Positions 1-8,428 are shown, counted from the first letter of the stretch. The stretch: 64,000 nt of DNA from Microlunatus sp. Gsoil 973 (GCF_009707365.1 NZ_CP046122.1:2914001-2978000); one strand, 5' to 3'. Notes: generated by a model from the sequence alone, not told the origin. A program made the numbers and translations.

Positions 1-252
1 TTCGGCGATCCGGCCGACTCCGTCGATGGGCAGCTCGGGTGTGACCTCGGTGATCAACTCGCTCACGCCCGAGGCGGCGATCTCCGCCCGGCAGCCGGCG
101 AGCCAGTCCGCGTCGGAGAAGACCGGATCGGTGATGATCAACACCCGGCTGCCGAATCGTAAGGCTGTCGATGGAGCATGCCGAACGGCGCCGATCTCGA
201 ACAGGATCTCGGTCGGGAGGCGAAGCATTCCCAACGCCGCGTGATCACGCAT
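1..252 (-). CDS. Iron-containing alcohol dehydrogenase family protein, N-terminal part (cut by window edge)
   Basis: Only the first 84 residues lie in the window; the gene continues past position 1. The product begins MRDHAALGMLRLPTEILFE and then reads an N-terminal nucleotide-binding fold (GSRVLIITDPVF, then DWLAGCRAEIAASG), which resembles group III iron-dependent alcohol dehydrogenases and lactaldehyde or maleylacetate reductases. I chose the ATG at 252 because GGGAGG lies six bases upstream. This start overlaps the stop of the Ldh_2 gene by 8 bases, so the two are translationally coupled. The metal-binding histidines are outside the window, so substrate and family subgroup cannot be set. 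Confidence 0.7.
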   Translation of the reverse strand, partial: MRDHAALGMLRLPTEILFEIGAVRHAPSTALRFGSRVLIITDPVFSDADWLAGCRAEIAASGVSELITEVTPELPIDGVGRIAE

Positions 253-1276
253 GCGCGACCTCCCGATGCAGGTCGAGCAGGGCCGACCAGGTGCGGCTGC
301 TGAGCGGAATGCCCTCCGTTGCGCGGCGCATCCGGGTGCCTCGAGCCCGGTCCCCCGGAATCGACACCGCGCCGCGCCTGCCGCTCGCCCGCACCAGGTC
401 GAGGTACGCCGACACCCGTGGCAGCATCTCGGTCAACCCGAGCCGGTCCAGCCTGATCGCCATGAAGACGTCGCCCTTGGTGGCCGGGAACTCCGCGTCC
501 AGCGTGCCGCGGACGTCTGGCCCGAGAGCGCTGCCGGTCAGCACACCGACCAGACATTCCAGTGCGATGGCCAACGCGTAGCCCTTGGATCCGCCGAACG
601 GGGCGAGCGCACCCGAGGCGAGCGCCGATGCATCGGTCGTCGGCCGGCCGTCGGCGTCGACCCCCCAGCCCAGCGGCACCTTGAGGTCACGCGCTGCATG
701 ATCGAGGACCTTGCCCATCGACACCGCGGCCGTCGACATGTCGAGCACCAGGGGCGCCTCGGCCGTCGGGACGGCGATCGCGATCGGATTCGTACCGACC
801 ATCGGGGCCGTCCCTCCCCACGGATGGACCAGCGCTTCGCTGGTGGTGAAGGCCAGGCCGATCGCGCTGTCGGCCGCGATTCGCTCAACGTACGGCGCCA
901 ACATTCCGATGTGGTTGGAGTTGTTGACCAGGGCGATCGCGACGCCGGACGTCCCCGCCCGGTCGATCACCGCGTCGATGGCGCCGCGGGCGGCGACCGG
1001 TCCGAAGCTCCGGCCGCCGTCGATCGCGACAACCGCTTCGGTCAACCATCGAGGTGTGATCGTCGCCCCGGAAACGATCAGTCCCCTCCGCAGCCGACCG
1101 ACCAGCACCGGAAGCCGGCCGACGCCGTGGGACGGTTGTTCCCGCAGCTCACCCTCGATCAGGATGTCCGCCTGGCATTGAGCGTCGTCGACGCCGGCAC
1201 CGTTTCCGATCAGGACATCGGCGATCATCATGCGCAATCTGCCGACGTCGATCAGCATCGGGTCTGTTCGGGACAC
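245..1276 (-). CDS. Malate/L-lactate dehydrogenase family (Ldh_2) oxidoreductase
   Basis: A 343-residue NAD(P)-dependent 2-hydroxyacid dehydrogenase of the Ldh_2 fold (malate, lactate, ureidoglycolate and 2,3-diketogulonate reductases). Family signatures seen are SHGVGRLP near residue 49, NNSNHIG near 118 with the conserved histidine, GTNPIAIAVPT near 162, and GSKGYALA further on. The GTG start at 1276 is preceded by AAGGAG with good spacing. It overlaps an iron-type alcohol dehydrogenase and follows an IclR regulator gene on the same strand, suggesting a small catabolic unit for a hydroxyacid or sugar-derived acid. The substrate cannot be told from sequence. Confidence 0.85.
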   Translation of the reverse strand: MSRTDPMLIDVGRLRMMIADVLIGNGAGVDDAQCQADILIEGELREQPSHGVGRLPVLVGRLRRGLIVSGATITPRWLTEAVVAIDGGRSFGPVAARGAIDAVIDRAGTSGVAIALVNNSNHIGMLAPYVERIAADSAIGLAFTTSEALVHPWGGTAPMVGTNPIAIAVPTAEAPLVLDMSTAAVSMGKVLDHAARDLKVPLGWGVDADGRPTTDASALASGALAPFGGSKGYALAIALECLVGVLTGSALGPDVRGTLDAEFPATKGDVFMAIRLDRLGLTEMLPRVSAYLDLVRASGRRGAVSIPGDRARGTRMRRATEGIPLSSRTWSALLDLHREVAHA

Positions 1277-1394
1277 GGTCGACTCCTTCGGGTCGCAGGA
1301 CCGCCGTCGCTCTTGCGGCGATCATGACCCGCCGGAGGAAGCCGCCGCAGGCCGTGTCCCGTCTGGCAGGACACCGGCTCGCGGCCTGAGGGGT

Positions 1395-2183
1395 TCAGGA
1401 ATGTGCCATGGTGCTGTTCCGATGCCGGGGGCGATAGCCGAGGTTCCGGGACAACGCCATCGCCGACGCACGCACCGCCGGCGCGAACCGCTGGGCCTGG
1501 GAGACGCCGGTGGCTCCGGTGACCGAGATCGCACCGACCACCCGGCTCTGGGGACCCAGGATCGGCGCCCCGACGCAGAAGAGCCCCGGTTGGGACTCCT
1601 CCACGTCGAAGGCGATTCCCGTCTCCCGGACCCTGGCGAGCTCGCGGCGCAGCAGTTCGGGATCGGTGATCGTCTGCGGTGAGAGCCTGGGAAGTTCGCC
1701 GGAGAGCACCGATTCGATCAGGTCGTGTTCCGACTGGGCCAGGATCGCCTTGCCCAGAGCGGTGCAGTGCAACGGCAATCGGCCCCCCGCCCGGGAATGC
1801 GGGACGCGCAGGTTGCGCATGCTGATCTTCTCCACGTACATGATCTCCGTACCGTCCCGGACGGCGACATTGCAGGTCAGGCCGGTGACCTCGTTCAAAC
1901 TGTGTGCGAAAGGCAGCGCGATCTCGCGCAGGGTGCGCTGGCTGGGGGCGAGCTGACCAAGTTCGAACAACCGCAGTCCCAGCCGGACACCACGATCACC
2001 ACGTTCCAGGATCCCCGCGGCCAGCAGATCACCGACGAGGCGGTGCGTGGTCGACTTCGGCATCCCCGAGCGCCTGGCCATCTCCGAGACGCTCAGTTCG
2101 GGCCGGTTGACGGTGAACAGTTCGAGGAGAGAAAGCCCTCGACTCAACGAGGATCGCCGATCCTCGACCGTGCTGAGAGACAT
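1395..2183 (-). CDS. IclR family transcriptional regulator
   Basis: About 262 residues: an N-terminal winged helix (residues about 10-70, with SVSEMARRSGMPKSTTHR as the recognition region) and a C-terminal IclR effector domain (ALGKAILA, then VEESQPGLFCVGAPILGP, then GAISVTG). The ATG at 2183 is preferred over GTG at 2189 because AAGGA sits seven bases ahead of it. Its position just upstream of the two dehydrogenases on the same strand suggests it controls them in response to a small carboxylate or aromatic acid; that is inference from family habit. The 118 bases between this gene and the Ldh_2 gene hold no other recognisable gene. Confidence 0.9.
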   Translation of the reverse strand: MSLSTVEDRRSSLSRGLSLLELFTVNRPELSVSEMARRSGMPKSTTHRLVGDLLAAGILERGDRGVRLGLRLFELGQLAPSQRTLREIALPFAHSLNEVTGLTCNVAVRDGTEIMYVEKISMRNLRVPHSRAGGRLPLHCTALGKAILAQSEHDLIESVLSGELPRLSPQTITDPELLRRELARVRETGIAFDVEESQPGLFCVGAPILGPQSRVVGAISVTGATGVSQAQRFAPAVRASAMALSRNLGYRPRHRNSTMAHS

Positions 2184-2361
2184 GGTCACATCCTTGTGGT
2201 CCCACCGAGATCACGTCGGGCCGGAGCTGTCAGGAGAGACCCGGTCGCCCAACTAGTACCAACTTCCACCTGCGACCGGTGGCGGTCAGCCGGGCGTCCC
2301 GGATAGCGGGACGCAGCTCGTCGGCTGTTCGGCGAGACGTCGGCGGCCTCCCGGCACGGAA

Positions 2362-2390
2362 ACGGCCCGGGCTCACCAAGCCCGGGCCGT
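2362..2390 (-). terminator. Intrinsic-type terminator hairpin after the sulfur carrier gene
   Basis: A perfect 12-bp stem (ACGGCCCGGGCT against AGCCCGGGCCGT) with a 5-base loop, 38 bases beyond the sulfur carrier stop. There is no U-tract, as usual in actinobacteria. It marks the end of the riboswitch-thrC-carrier transcription unit and, being symmetrical, could also work for the opposite strand. Confidence 0.75.
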
Positions 2391-2428
2391 GGAACCAGCG
2401 CCGGCGCTGACGCCGACGCAGGACCTCA

Positions 2429-2705
2429 TCAGCCGCCGGCGACGGCCGGGATGATCGACACCTGGGCACCGTCGGGGACCTCGGCGTCCAGACCGCCGAT
2501 GAAGCGTACGTCGTCGTCGCCGACGTAGACGTTGACGAAGCGGCGCAGCGCACCGGTGTCGTCGAGGACCCGGGCCTTCAGCCCTGGGTAGCCCTGCTCC
2601 AGCGAATCGATCAGCTCGGAGATCGTGCCGCCGTCGGCCTTGACCTCCCTTCTCACCACCGGTGTAGGTGCGCAGGATGGTCGGGATGCGTACGGATGCG
2701 CTCAT
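2429..2705 (-). CDS. CysO/MoaD-like ubiquitin-fold sulfur carrier protein (frameshifted)
   Basis: Small beta-grasp carrier of about 91 residues once one extra G is removed. The first 19 residues (MSASVRIPTILRTYTGGEK) are read from 2705; from about 2648 the remainder continues in another frame (EVKADGGTISELIDSLEQG onward, then RFVNVYVGDDDVRF) and ends in PAVAGG, the C-terminal Gly-Gly that is adenylated and thiocarboxylated in ThiS, MoaD and CysO. It resembles mycobacterial CysO (SIPTILR, RFVN.YV, DVRF, PAVAGG). The run GAGAAGGGAGG has one G more than the expected GAGAAGGAGG. The start is two bases downstream of the threonine-synthase-like stop, so the two form an operon. If the extra base is real the carrier is dead; consensus error is likelier. 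Confidence 0.8.
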
Positions 2706-2707
2706 GA

Positions 2708-3985
2708 TCAGTTGTTGGCCTTCCAGAACTCTTCGAACGCGTCGTAACGCGGCTTGATGGTCGCCTTCGGTCCGACCTGGCTGCTGACGGCGTCCAGGGT
2801 CTTCAACCCGTCGCCGGAGTTGATGATCACGGTCTCGGCTGCCGGGTCGAGATCACCCTCGGCGATCAGCTTGGCGGTCACACCGACCGTGACGCCACCG
2901 GCGGTCTCACCGAAGATGCCCTCGGTGCGGGCCAGCCGACGGATGTTGGTGACGACGGTCTCGTCGTCGACGTCAGTGATCTTGCCGCCGGTCTTGCGCA
3001 CCACGTCCAGCACGTACGGCCCGTCGGCCGGATTCCCGATCGCCAGCGACTTGGCGATGGTGTCCGGCTTGACCGGGGCGACCACCTCGTGGCCGGCGCG
3101 GTACGCCTGGGCGATCGGCGAGCAGCCGGTGGCCTGGGCACCGAAGATCTTGTACGCCTTCTCCTGCACCAGACCGAGCTTGATCAACTCACGGAAACCC
3201 TTGTCGATCTTGGTCAGCTGGGATCCGGAGGCGACCGGGATGACCACCTGGTCGGGCAGCCGCCAACCCAGCTGCTCGGCGATCTCGAAGGCCAGCGTCT
3301 TGGAGCCCTCGGCGTAGTACGGCCGGACGTTGACGTTGACGAACGCCCAGTCGTCCTCCTCGCCGGCGATCTCGCTGGCCAGCTTGTTGACGTCGTCGTA
3401 GGTGCCCTCGATGGCGATCAGCGTTGTGTCGTAGACGGCCGAGGCGAGGATCTTCTGCCGCTCCAGGTTGGACGGCACCAACACCACCGACCGGATTCCG
3501 GCGCGAGCCGCTGCCGCGGCGACCGCATTGGCAAGATTGCCGGTTGACGGGCAGGCCAGCACCTGCAGCCCGAGCTCGCGGGCCGCCGACAGCGCAACGG
3601 CGACAACGCGGTCCTTGAACGAATGGGTCGGGTTGCCGGAGTCGTCCTTCACCCACAGCTGCCGCAGGCCGAGATCATCGGCGAGGTTGCGGGCGTCGAC
3701 CAGTCGGGTGAACCCGGGGTCGGTGGACCGGAAGGTCGCGATGTCGGCCGGAACCGGCAGCAGCGGCTGGTAACGCCAGATGCTCTTCGGTCCGCGTTCG
3801 ATCTGTTCGCGGGTGATCTGCGGGTATTCGTAGCCGACCTCGAGCGGCCCGAAGCACTCCAGGCACGCGTAGAACGGGCCGAGTGGGCTGGTCGCGCCGC
3901 AGGCCCGGCAGATCAGGTGGGTAGCGTTGCCGAATGCTCCGGGGCGACAGCCCGCGGGAGCCTCGGCGGCGAGCGCCGTCGTCAC
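2708..3985 (-). CDS. thrC: Threonine synthase-like PLP enzyme under a SAM riboswitch
   Basis: About 425 residues, fold-type II PLP enzyme. An N-terminal zinc ribbon has two Cys pairs (CRACG and CLECFGPLEV). The PLP lysine is in DDSGNPTHSFKDR; the phosphate loop is CPSTGNLANA; PVASGSQLTKI and INSGDGLKTLD complete the fold. Annotated as threonine synthase (O-phosphohomoserine to threonine), but NPTHSFKDR differs from the NPTGSFKDR of the usual hom-thrC-thrB enzyme, and control by SAM plus coupling to a CysO-like carrier point to sulfur amino acid metabolism. GTG at 3985 is chosen because AGCAGG precedes it and the riboswitch ends just upstream; the open frame to 4090 runs through the riboswitch. 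Function is uncertain between threonine synthase and a sulfur-inserting relative. Confidence 0.85.
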   Translation of the reverse strand: MTTALAAEAPAGCRPGAFGNATHLICRACGATSPLGPFYACLECFGPLEVGYEYPQITREQIERGPKSIWRYQPLLPVPADIATFRSTDPGFTRLVDARNLADDLGLRQLWVKDDSGNPTHSFKDRVVAVALSAARELGLQVLACPSTGNLANAVAAAAARAGIRSVVLVPSNLERQKILASAVYDTTLIAIEGTYDDVNKLASEIAGEEDDWAFVNVNVRPYYAEGSKTLAFEIAEQLGWRLPDQVVIPVASGSQLTKIDKGFRELIKLGLVQEKAYKIFGAQATGCSPIAQAYRAGHEVVAPVKPDTIAKSLAIGNPADGPYVLDVVRKTGGKITDVDDETVVTNIRRLARTEGIFGETAGGVTVGVTAKLIAEGDLDPAAETVIINSGDGLKTLDAVSSQVGPKATIKPRYDAFEEFWKANN

Positions 3986-4000
3986 AATGTCCCTGCTTTC

Positions 4001-4122
4001 ATCATCTTTCTCCCACGGCTTTCGTGGGAGTCGGAGTTGGCACCTTGCTCGGTCGACGGGAATCGCTCGAGCTGGTTGCCGGGGGATCATCGGGCCGTTC
4101 CCTCGCCCCCTCTGGATGAGCT
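4001..4122 (-). promoter_or_regulatory. SAM riboswitch (S-box, SAM-I type)
   Basis: The minus-strand leader shows the S-box core in order: a P1 5' arm CTCATC, then CAGAGGGGGCGAGGGA, CGGCCCGATGATCCCCCGGC, AACC, a P3 hairpin (GCTCG with CGAGC), AAGGTGCCAACTCC, a P4 hairpin with perfect 8-bp arms CTCCCACG and CGTGGGAG (4010-4030), and a closing P1 3' arm GATGA. The 3' arm of P1 ends only a few bases before the AGCAGG ribosome-binding site of the GTG start at 3985, and no separate terminator hairpin follows, so control of translation initiation is likelier than attenuation. S-adenosylmethionine binding would switch the thrC-like/sulfur-carrier operon off. Confidence 0.9.
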
Positions 4123-4270
4123 ATGGACAGCGTACGGTGTCGACCCCGCCCCGCACCTAACCGAATCTCATACTGTGATGCCAGTGCTCAATATATGAGA
4201 CGCCAGGCAGCCGCGGTCCGGCCGGAGGTCACCGAACGGGGCGCCCGCGACCTGCCCCACCCGGCCTAGA

Positions 4271-4726
4271 GTGGACTACATGCTCATGGCGATGATTCAC
4301 GCCGTCGAACCGATCGGGGGCGGTCGCCTCACCCGGGCACAGGCGCTGCGCCATTGGGGCAACTGGGTCAATCTGTCCACCCCGCTCGGGATGCTGGTCA
4401 GCCGGATCGGCGGTGCGCGGGTCAGGCGCGGACCGAGGGGCCTTTATCTGGCCGAGGGGTACCGGCTGAGCTTTCCGATCGCGTCCGCCTTCACCATCGG
4501 CGATGTGGTGATCACCGGTCGCGACTGGGACGACCTGTTGGCGGCGAGCCCGGATCTGCTGTCGCACGAGGAACGCCACAGCCGGCAGTACTTCGCCTGC
4601 CTCGGACTGCCGTTCTTCCCGCTGTACGGCCTGGCCATGCTGTGGTCCTACGTGCGGACCCGCTCCGTCGCGCTGGGCAACGCCTTCGAACGCGATGCGG
4701 GGCTGGCCGAGGGCGGCTATCTCTGA
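4271..4726 (+). CDS. Hypothetical protein with HEERH motif and hydrophobic C-terminal segment
   Basis: About 151 residues with GTG start at 4271; ATG codons at 4280 and 4286 are alternatives, and no clear ribosome-binding site separates them. I do not recognise the family with certainty. Visible features are a central segment GDVVITGRDWDDLLAASP, then SHEERHSRQY, an HExxH-like arrangement as in zinc peptidases but without a confirmed third ligand, followed by a hydrophobic stretch LGLPFFPLYGLAMLWSYV that could be membrane-associated. It is transcribed divergently from the SAM-riboswitch operon and converges on an APH-like gene. Function is unknown. Confidence 0.6.
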   Translation: MDYMLMAMIHAVEPIGGGRLTRAQALRHWGNWVNLSTPLGMLVSRIGGARVRRGPRGLYLAEGYRLSFPIASAFTIGDVVITGRDWDDLLAASPDLLSHEERHSRQYFACLGLPFFPLYGLAMLWSYVRTRSVALGNAFERDAGLAEGGYL

Positions 4727-4758
4727 GGGCCCATCCAGCCCCCGCTGCCGGCGCAAGA

Positions 4759-5685
4759 TCAGGCGTCGGCCAGCACGTTGCGGGCCATCGCCAACCGGTC
4801 CGAACGCCTGGCCGGCAGCGTGTGCCAGTAGTAGCTGAAGGTGCCCAGGGCGATCGCCAGCGCCCAGGCCCGGCCGCGCAACCAGGTCGCCTCGTCGACC
4901 CCCAGCCGTTCCCGGAAGGCATCGCGTGCTGTCGGACCGAAGAGTTCCCAGGCGCCGTGCAGGTCGATGGTCGGATCTCCCACCGACACGTTGAAGTCGA
5001 TCACCGCGGACAACCGGCCGTCGTTGATCAACAGGTTCTCGGCGACCAGATCGCCGTGATACCAGTGGTCCGACCCAGGGCGATCGGCGCCGGGCAGACG
5101 CAGCGCGTCCTCCCAGACCGCCACAGCCTGATCGAGGTCCAGATCGATGTCGGGGTTGGCCCGGCAGTCAGCGAGATAGCGGCGTACCGCGGAATCGTGT
5201 TCGGTCAGCGAGCGGCCGCGATAGCTGCGCAGCCGATGATCACGAACCGCCTCGTCGGTCAACGGGGTACCGCGGATGGCCAGGATGACATCGGCAAGAT
5301 CACCGGCCAGCCGGTGCTCGGCGGGGTCCGCGGGATCGTCGGGCCGGTGGGTCGCCGGACGCTCGCCGGGCAGCCAGCCCAAGATCGACCAGGCCTCCGG
5401 ATAGCCGAGATCCGGGTGCCCGACCGCCACCGTGCGGGGCACCGCCACGCCGAGCCGCGGGCGGAACACATCGGCCCAGTGCCGCTCACGTTCCAGAGCG
5501 GACCCGTTCCCGGGTTGCAGCGGCAGGCGTAGCAGAAGATCCTCACCCAGCCGGAACAGCGCATTGGTCGAGCCCGTCAGCTGCATCCGCCGGAGCGGCA
5601 GGCCGGCGTATTGCGGATACTGAGCTTCGAGCAGCGCCCGGACCAGGTCCGTATCGATCGGGATCTCGTCGTCGTGCAGCGTCAC
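4759..5685 (-). CDS. Aminoglycoside phosphotransferase-family (APH) kinase
   Basis: 308 residues of the APH/choline-kinase fold. Seen are the N-lobe (RMQLTGSTNALFRLGEDLLLR), the catalytic loop WYHGDLVAENLL near residue 207, and the metal-binding IDFNVSVGDPTIDL near 225 in place of DFG. This resembles chromosomal APH-family small-molecule kinases rather than any named resistance enzyme; the true substrate may be a sugar, amine or metabolite. Its 3' end lies 33 bases from the convergent hypothetical gene, and a DUF3263 gene is upstream on the same strand. Confidence 0.85.
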   Translation of the reverse strand: MTLHDDEIPIDTDLVRALLEAQYPQYAGLPLRRMQLTGSTNALFRLGEDLLLRLPLQPGNGSALERERHWADVFRPRLGVAVPRTVAVGHPDLGYPEAWSILGWLPGERPATHRPDDPADPAEHRLAGDLADVILAIRGTPLTDEAVRDHRLRSYRGRSLTEHDSAVRRYLADCRANPDIDLDLDQAVAVWEDALRLPGADRPGSDHWYHGDLVAENLLINDGRLSAVIDFNVSVGDPTIDLHGAWELFGPTARDAFRERLGVDEATWLRGRAWALAIALGTFSYYWHTLPARRSDRLAMARNVLADA

Positions 5686-5754
5686 CGCGCCATTGTCGCG
5701 ACGCGCCGGAACCAGGTCGAACGAATTGCCCAGGAACCCGATCAGCGGGGTCGC

Positions 5755-6066
5755 TCAGTTGTCCACGCTGAGATCGATGCCCAGCCGGCGCGCGGAGCGG
5801 TTGCGCTGTCGGGTCGCGCGCAGCCGCCGCAATCGCTTGACCAGCAGCGGATCGTGCGCCAGGGCCTCGGGCCGGTCGATCAGCGCATTGAGCAGTTGGT
5901 AGTAGCGGGTCGCCGACATCTCGAACCTGTCGCGAATGGCCTGTTCCTTGGCCCCGGCGAATTTCCACCACTGGCGTTCGAAGGACAGGATCTCGGCATC
6001 GCGGTCGCTGAGTTCGCCCGCCCGGTCGTCACCCGGAACGCTGACTGCCTCGTTCGCTGACACCAT
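5755..6066 (-). CDS. DUF3263 domain-containing protein
   Basis: 103 residues. The core LSDRDAEILSFERQWWKFAGAKE followed by AIRDRFEMSATRYYQLLNALID is the DUF3263 signature, an actinobacterial family with a helix-turn-helix-like look; the basic tail (VKRLRRLRATRQRNRSARR) suggests nucleic acid binding. The function is not established. It precedes the APH-like gene on the same strand by 69 bases and may be cotranscribed. The ATG start at 6066 is the only sensible one. Confidence 0.8.
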   Translation of the reverse strand: MVSANEAVSVPGDDRAGELSDRDAEILSFERQWWKFAGAKEQAIRDRFEMSATRYYQLLNALIDRPEALAHDPLLVKRLRRLRATRQRNRSARRLGIDLSVDN

Positions 6067-6143
6067 GCGGCCATCCTAAACGCAAATAACACTCATGTCA
6101 TTCAGTCCGTCGGCGAGGCGCCCGGATCGAAACCCACCGCGCC

Positions 6144-7230
6144 ATGCGGTTGGATAGCACCGTGACCGCCAAATCCGAACCAGTCACCACTGTGCCACGC
6201 GTCCGCTGGGGCATCCTCAGCACCGGCCACATCGCCGGCGTCTTCGCCCGCGACCTCGCGCTGATGCCGAGCGAGGCCGAACTCGGCGCAGTGGCCTCCC
6301 GAACGATCGACAAGGCCAAGACGTTCGCCGACGAGTACGGCTTCGCCAGGCCCTACGGCAGCTATGCCGAACTGGCAGCAGACCCCGATATCGATGTGGT
6401 CTACATCGCGTCACCGCACAGTGATCATTTCGCGTCGGCCAAGCTGTGCCTCGAGTCCGGCAAGTCGGTGCTGGTGGAGAAGCCGCTCACGGCGAGCGCG
6501 GCCGACACCGAGACGCTGGTCAACCTCGCCCAGGAGCGCAGCCTGTTCCTGATGGAAGCACTCTGGACCCGGACCAATCCCCCTGCTGCGCAAGGCGGCG
6601 GAGATCGCCACCTCCGGTGAACTGGGCCCGATCCGGCACGTCGACGTCAGCTTCGGCTTCCGGTTCACCGGTGACGATGATCATCGGCTGCTCAATCCCG
6701 ACCTGGCCGGCGGCGCGGTCCTCGACCTCGGTGTCTACCCCACCCATGTGGTGAACCTCTTCCTCGGAGAGCCGGCAAGCGTGCACGGCGCGGGCTACCG
6801 TGCCCGCACCGGGGTCGATGCTCACACCGCGGCGGTCTTCTCCTATCCCGCGACGCCCGAGCGCCCCGCGGCGACGGCGTCGCTGCTGTGCACCCTCGAC
6901 CTGACCCCTGCCAACCGGACGACGGTCTACTGCGAGGACGGGCGGATCGAGATCGGCAACGTGGTCAAGCCGGAATCGATCACCGTCGTTCGCGGCGGAC
7001 TCGGCGATCCGGCCGACGGTACGCCGACCGAAACCAGCGAGGAGCTGGTCACCCAGCTTCCGGGCGGCGGCTACACGTTGCAGGCCCAGGAGGTGATGCA
7101 CCGACTCCGCAGTGGCGAGTTGGAGTCACCGCTGGTTCCCTGGGCTGACACCCTCGGCGTGGCCCGCACGCTGGACCGCTGGATGGGCGTGGTGGAAGGG
7201 CCGGGCAGGGTCGAGGCGGTCGACCGGTGA
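6144..7230 (+). CDS. Gfo/Idh/MocA family oxidoreductase (frameshifted)
   Basis: About 360 residues when one base is removed. The first half (WGILSTGHIAGVFARDL; YIASPHSDHF; SVLVEKPLTA, the EKP catalytic signature; LFLMEALWTRTNP) runs in one frame to about 6580. The rest (LLRKAAEIATSGELGPIRHV; GGAVLDLGVYPTHVVNLFLG; ending VEAVDR) is one frame over. The junction is a run of five C at 6579-6583; four would restore a perfect family sequence. The family uses NAD(P) to oxidise or reduce sugars, inositols or dihydrodiols. It overlaps manA by GTGA, which hints at carbohydrate metabolism. A start at GTG 6162 is possible. Confidence 0.8.
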
Positions 7231-8423
7231 AGCGCCTGGTCGGCAGGATCCAGCCGTACGCCTGGGGTTCGACCACCGCACTGCCCCAGTTCCTCGGCAC
7301 CGAGCCGACCGACGATCCGCAGGCCGAGCTATGGCTCGGGGCACATCCGCTGGCCCCGGCCGGCCTGGTCACCGACGAAGGTGAGCAGCCGCTGGACGCC
7401 GCGATCGCGGCCGATCCCGCCGGCTGGGTCGGCGCCGCATCGGTCGATCGCTTCGGGCCACGGCTGCCGTACCTGATGAAGGTGCTGGCGGCGGCGCGAC
7501 CGTTGTCCCTGCAGGCCCATCCGGACCGGGCCCAGGCTGAGGACGGGTTCGCCCGCGAAGAGGCGGCCCGGATTCCGCGGGACGCGCCGGAGCGGACCTA
7601 CCGCGACAACTGGCCCAAGCCCGAAGCGCTGTGTGCCCTGGGAGATTTCGAGGCGCTCTGCGGGTTCCGGGAACCGGCCGCGACGTACCAACTGTTCACC
7701 GCCCTCGGCGTGCCCGCGGCCACCGATCTTGTTTCCCCGCTGCAGTCGGGCGGCGCGGCCGAGCTCGAGCAGGTGTTCGGAACCCTGCTACGGATGCCGG
7801 ACGCCCGGTCGCTGGTCATCGCCGTCGCCCGGGCCGCCTCGGTCCTGGCATCCGAGCCGGGCCCGGTCGGCCGGTTCGCCAGGACCGCGGCGGAGATCGG
7901 CTCCTACAACCCGGGCGATCCCGGAGTGCTGGCCGCCCTGCTGATGAACCGCGTCTCGCTGCACAAGTACGAGGCCCTCTACCTGCCGGCCGGCAATCTG
8001 CACGCCTACCTCAGGGGCCTCGGCGTCGAGATCATGGCCAACTCCGACAACGTGCTGCGCGGCGGGTTGACCGGCAAACACATCGACATCGACGAGCTGC
8101 TCCGCCTCCTCGATTTCACCCCAGGGCCGGTCGGGCCGGTTCCGATCGAGCAGGTCTCCGAGGCCGTGTACCGCTACCGGACCCAGGCACCGGAATTCGC
8201 GCTGTGGCGTGTCGACGTCGATCACGCACCCAGCGACGGGACCGCCGTACCGGCGCACGGATCGGGCCGGGTCGTGCTCTGCGGTGACGGTTCGGTGACG
8301 CTGAGATCGGCTGGCGTTGATCTTGGTCTGGGTCGCGGGCAGTCGGCGTACCTATTGCCGGAGGAGGCGGCCGTTGTCCGCGGTGCCGGTGCGGTGTTCG
8401 TCGGGGCGTCCGGGCTCAGTTGA
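7227..8423 (+). CDS. manA: Mannose-6-phosphate isomerase, class I
   Basis: 398 residues; interconverts mannose 6-phosphate and fructose 6-phosphate. The zinc-site elements are visible: LSLQAHPD near residue 94, YRDNWPKPE near 127, and a C-terminal cupin block with NRVSLHKYEALYLPAGNLHAYL and GVEIMANSDNVLRGGLTGKH. Length fits the type I enzyme. The GTG start shares GTGA with the stop of the frameshifted oxidoreductase, so the two are translationally coupled. In actinobacteria manA feeds GDP-mannose for glycolipids and glycoproteins; here it may also serve mannose catabolism. Confidence 0.93.
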   Translation: MKRLVGRIQPYAWGSTTALPQFLGTEPTDDPQAELWLGAHPLAPAGLVTDEGEQPLDAAIAADPAGWVGAASVDRFGPRLPYLMKVLAAARPLSLQAHPDRAQAEDGFAREEAARIPRDAPERTYRDNWPKPEALCALGDFEALCGFREPAATYQLFTALGVPAATDLVSPLQSGGAAELEQVFGTLLRMPDARSLVIAVARAASVLASEPGPVGRFARTAAEIGSYNPGDPGVLAALLMNRVSLHKYEALYLPAGNLHAYLRGLGVEIMANSDNVLRGGLTGKHIDIDELLRLLDFTPGPVGPVPIEQVSEAVYRYRTQAPEFALWRVDVDHAPSDGTAVPAHGSGRVVLCGDGSVTLRSAGVDLGLGRGQSAYLLPEEAAVVRGAGAVFVGASGLS

Positions 8424-8428
8424 TCGCG

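Noticed and set aside
4166-4200. Inverted repeat TCTCATA-N21-TATGAGA upstream of the SAM riboswitch as an operator
   Set aside because: Arms of only 7 bases with a long spacer are expected by chance in an AT-richer promoter region; the riboswitch already explains control.
4759-5685. APH-family protein as an antibiotic resistance gene
   Set aside because: The fold is right but sequence does not resemble a named resistance enzyme, and there is no mobile context.
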